A stretch of DNA of 32,446 nucleotides from contig JAILDI010000109.1 in NCBI GenBank assembly GCA_024689525.1, positions 1 through 32,446 of the forward strand. Direction: 5' to 3'. The notes under the pieces were generated by a model, which was given only the letters and a program-made list of their open reading frames with translations, was not told the origin of the DNA and ran no database searches. Of the stretch, positions 32,261 to 32,446 are shown piece by piece; positions within the stretch are counted from its first letter, which is position 1, and the number at the start of each line of letters is the position of its first letter. Origin of the DNA: Bacteroidales bacterium (lineage in GTDB: Bacteria > Bacteroidota > Bacteroidia > Bacteroidales > UBA932). A program made the translations under genes and the position numbers.

Positions 32261-32268
32261 TATATTTG
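32261..32268 (+). promoter_or_regulatory. -7 box of the ATP synthase subunit E gene
   Basis: TATATTTG with ATTG 20 bases upstream (32237-32240). It leaves a leader of about 25-31 bases to the ATG at 32300 and probably drives a V/A-type ATP synthase operon that continues past the window. Confidence 0.55.
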
Positions 32269-32299
32269 TATGATTCAAGAATCTAAAACTAAACACCAT

Positions 32300-32446
32300 A
32301 TGGACAAACTCCAGGAACTCACTCAGAAACTGTACGAGGAAGGCCTTGCAAAGGGCAAAACGGAGGGCGACAGGATACTTCTCAACGCCCGTGAACAAGC
32401 GGACGCCATTGTGAAGTCTGCCCGCGCGGAGGCCGATGCAATCGTG
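32300..32446 (+). CDS. V/A-type ATP synthase subunit E, 5' part only
   Basis: The first 49 codons are visible. They begin MDKLQELTQKLYEEGLAKGK and continue as an Ala/Glu/Lys-rich helix with heptad character (LNAREQADAIVKSARAEADAIV), typical of the peripheral-stalk subunit E of V/A-type ATPases. Bacteroidales often have this enzyme as a separate operon starting with subunit E. An in-frame ATG at 32270 is only one base after the -7 box, so it would lie upstream of or at the transcription start and is rejected. An F-type subunit b is less likely because no membrane anchor precedes the helix. Confidence 0.78.
   Translation, partial: MDKLQELTQKLYEEGLAKGKTEGDRILLNAREQADAIVKSARAEADAIV

Overview
The window looks like a chromosomal segment of a GC-rich member of the Bacteroidales. 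The signs are Bacteroidetes-type promoters (TTTG, 18-20 bp, TAnnTTTG) in front of most transcription units, Bacteroidetes-specific families (DUF5686, DUF4249 paired with a TonB-dependent receptor, AAA/DUF4143 ATPase), many Sec or lipoprotein signals, few Shine-Dalgarno sites, and the start of a V/A-type ATP synthase operon. I cannot name a genus from the sequence. No phage, insertion sequence, CRISPR array or tRNA gene is visible. Genes are very tightly packed and no gene-free stretch exceeds about 210 bases.

Left part (1-9,700): a truncated short-chain dehydrogenase (-) is divergent from a DUF5686 outer-membrane protein and an AraC-type regulator (+). Facing them is a leftward unit trmO - small lipoprotein - TonB-dependent receptor - DUF4249 lipoprotein. 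gpmA (phosphoglycerate mutase) and a membrane-anchored alpha/beta-hydrolase-like protein run right and end at a bidirectional terminator.

Middle (9,760-16,280): small units for an outer-membrane protein, a BaiN/HI0933-type flavoprotein, a SIMPL-domain protein with a beta-barrel partner, a MntP-like manganese exporter with a secreted esterase, nicotinamidase (pncA) and a SEC-C protein. Three convergent pairs here and further left interlock their stop codons with the same 4-base overlap.

Glycine cleavage operon (16,443-23,440, -): from one promoter come a lipoprotein with a C-terminal cysteine cluster, a short arginase-fold protein, then gcvT, gcvH, gcvPA, gcvPB and lpdA. P protein is split in two genes. 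The arginase-like gene is translationally overlapped with both neighbours, which suggests a role linked to glycine metabolism.

Right part (23,500-32,446): an AAA/DUF4143 ATPase preceded by palindromic repeats; an acyltransferase-fold protein plus an AMP-forming acyl ligase; then a rightward unit of an unknown protein, tcdA and glutaminyl cyclase. A TPP riboswitch precedes a lone TonB-dependent receptor, presumably for thiamine or a precursor. A strong promoter then drives a probable structured small RNA convergent with rnpB (RNase P RNA, -). The window ends in the first codons of a V/A-type ATP synthase subunit E gene. The most notable items are the arginase-like gene in the glycine cleavage operon, the small RNA candidate beside rnpB, and a repeated pattern of promoters so close to start codons that the mRNAs should be leaderless.
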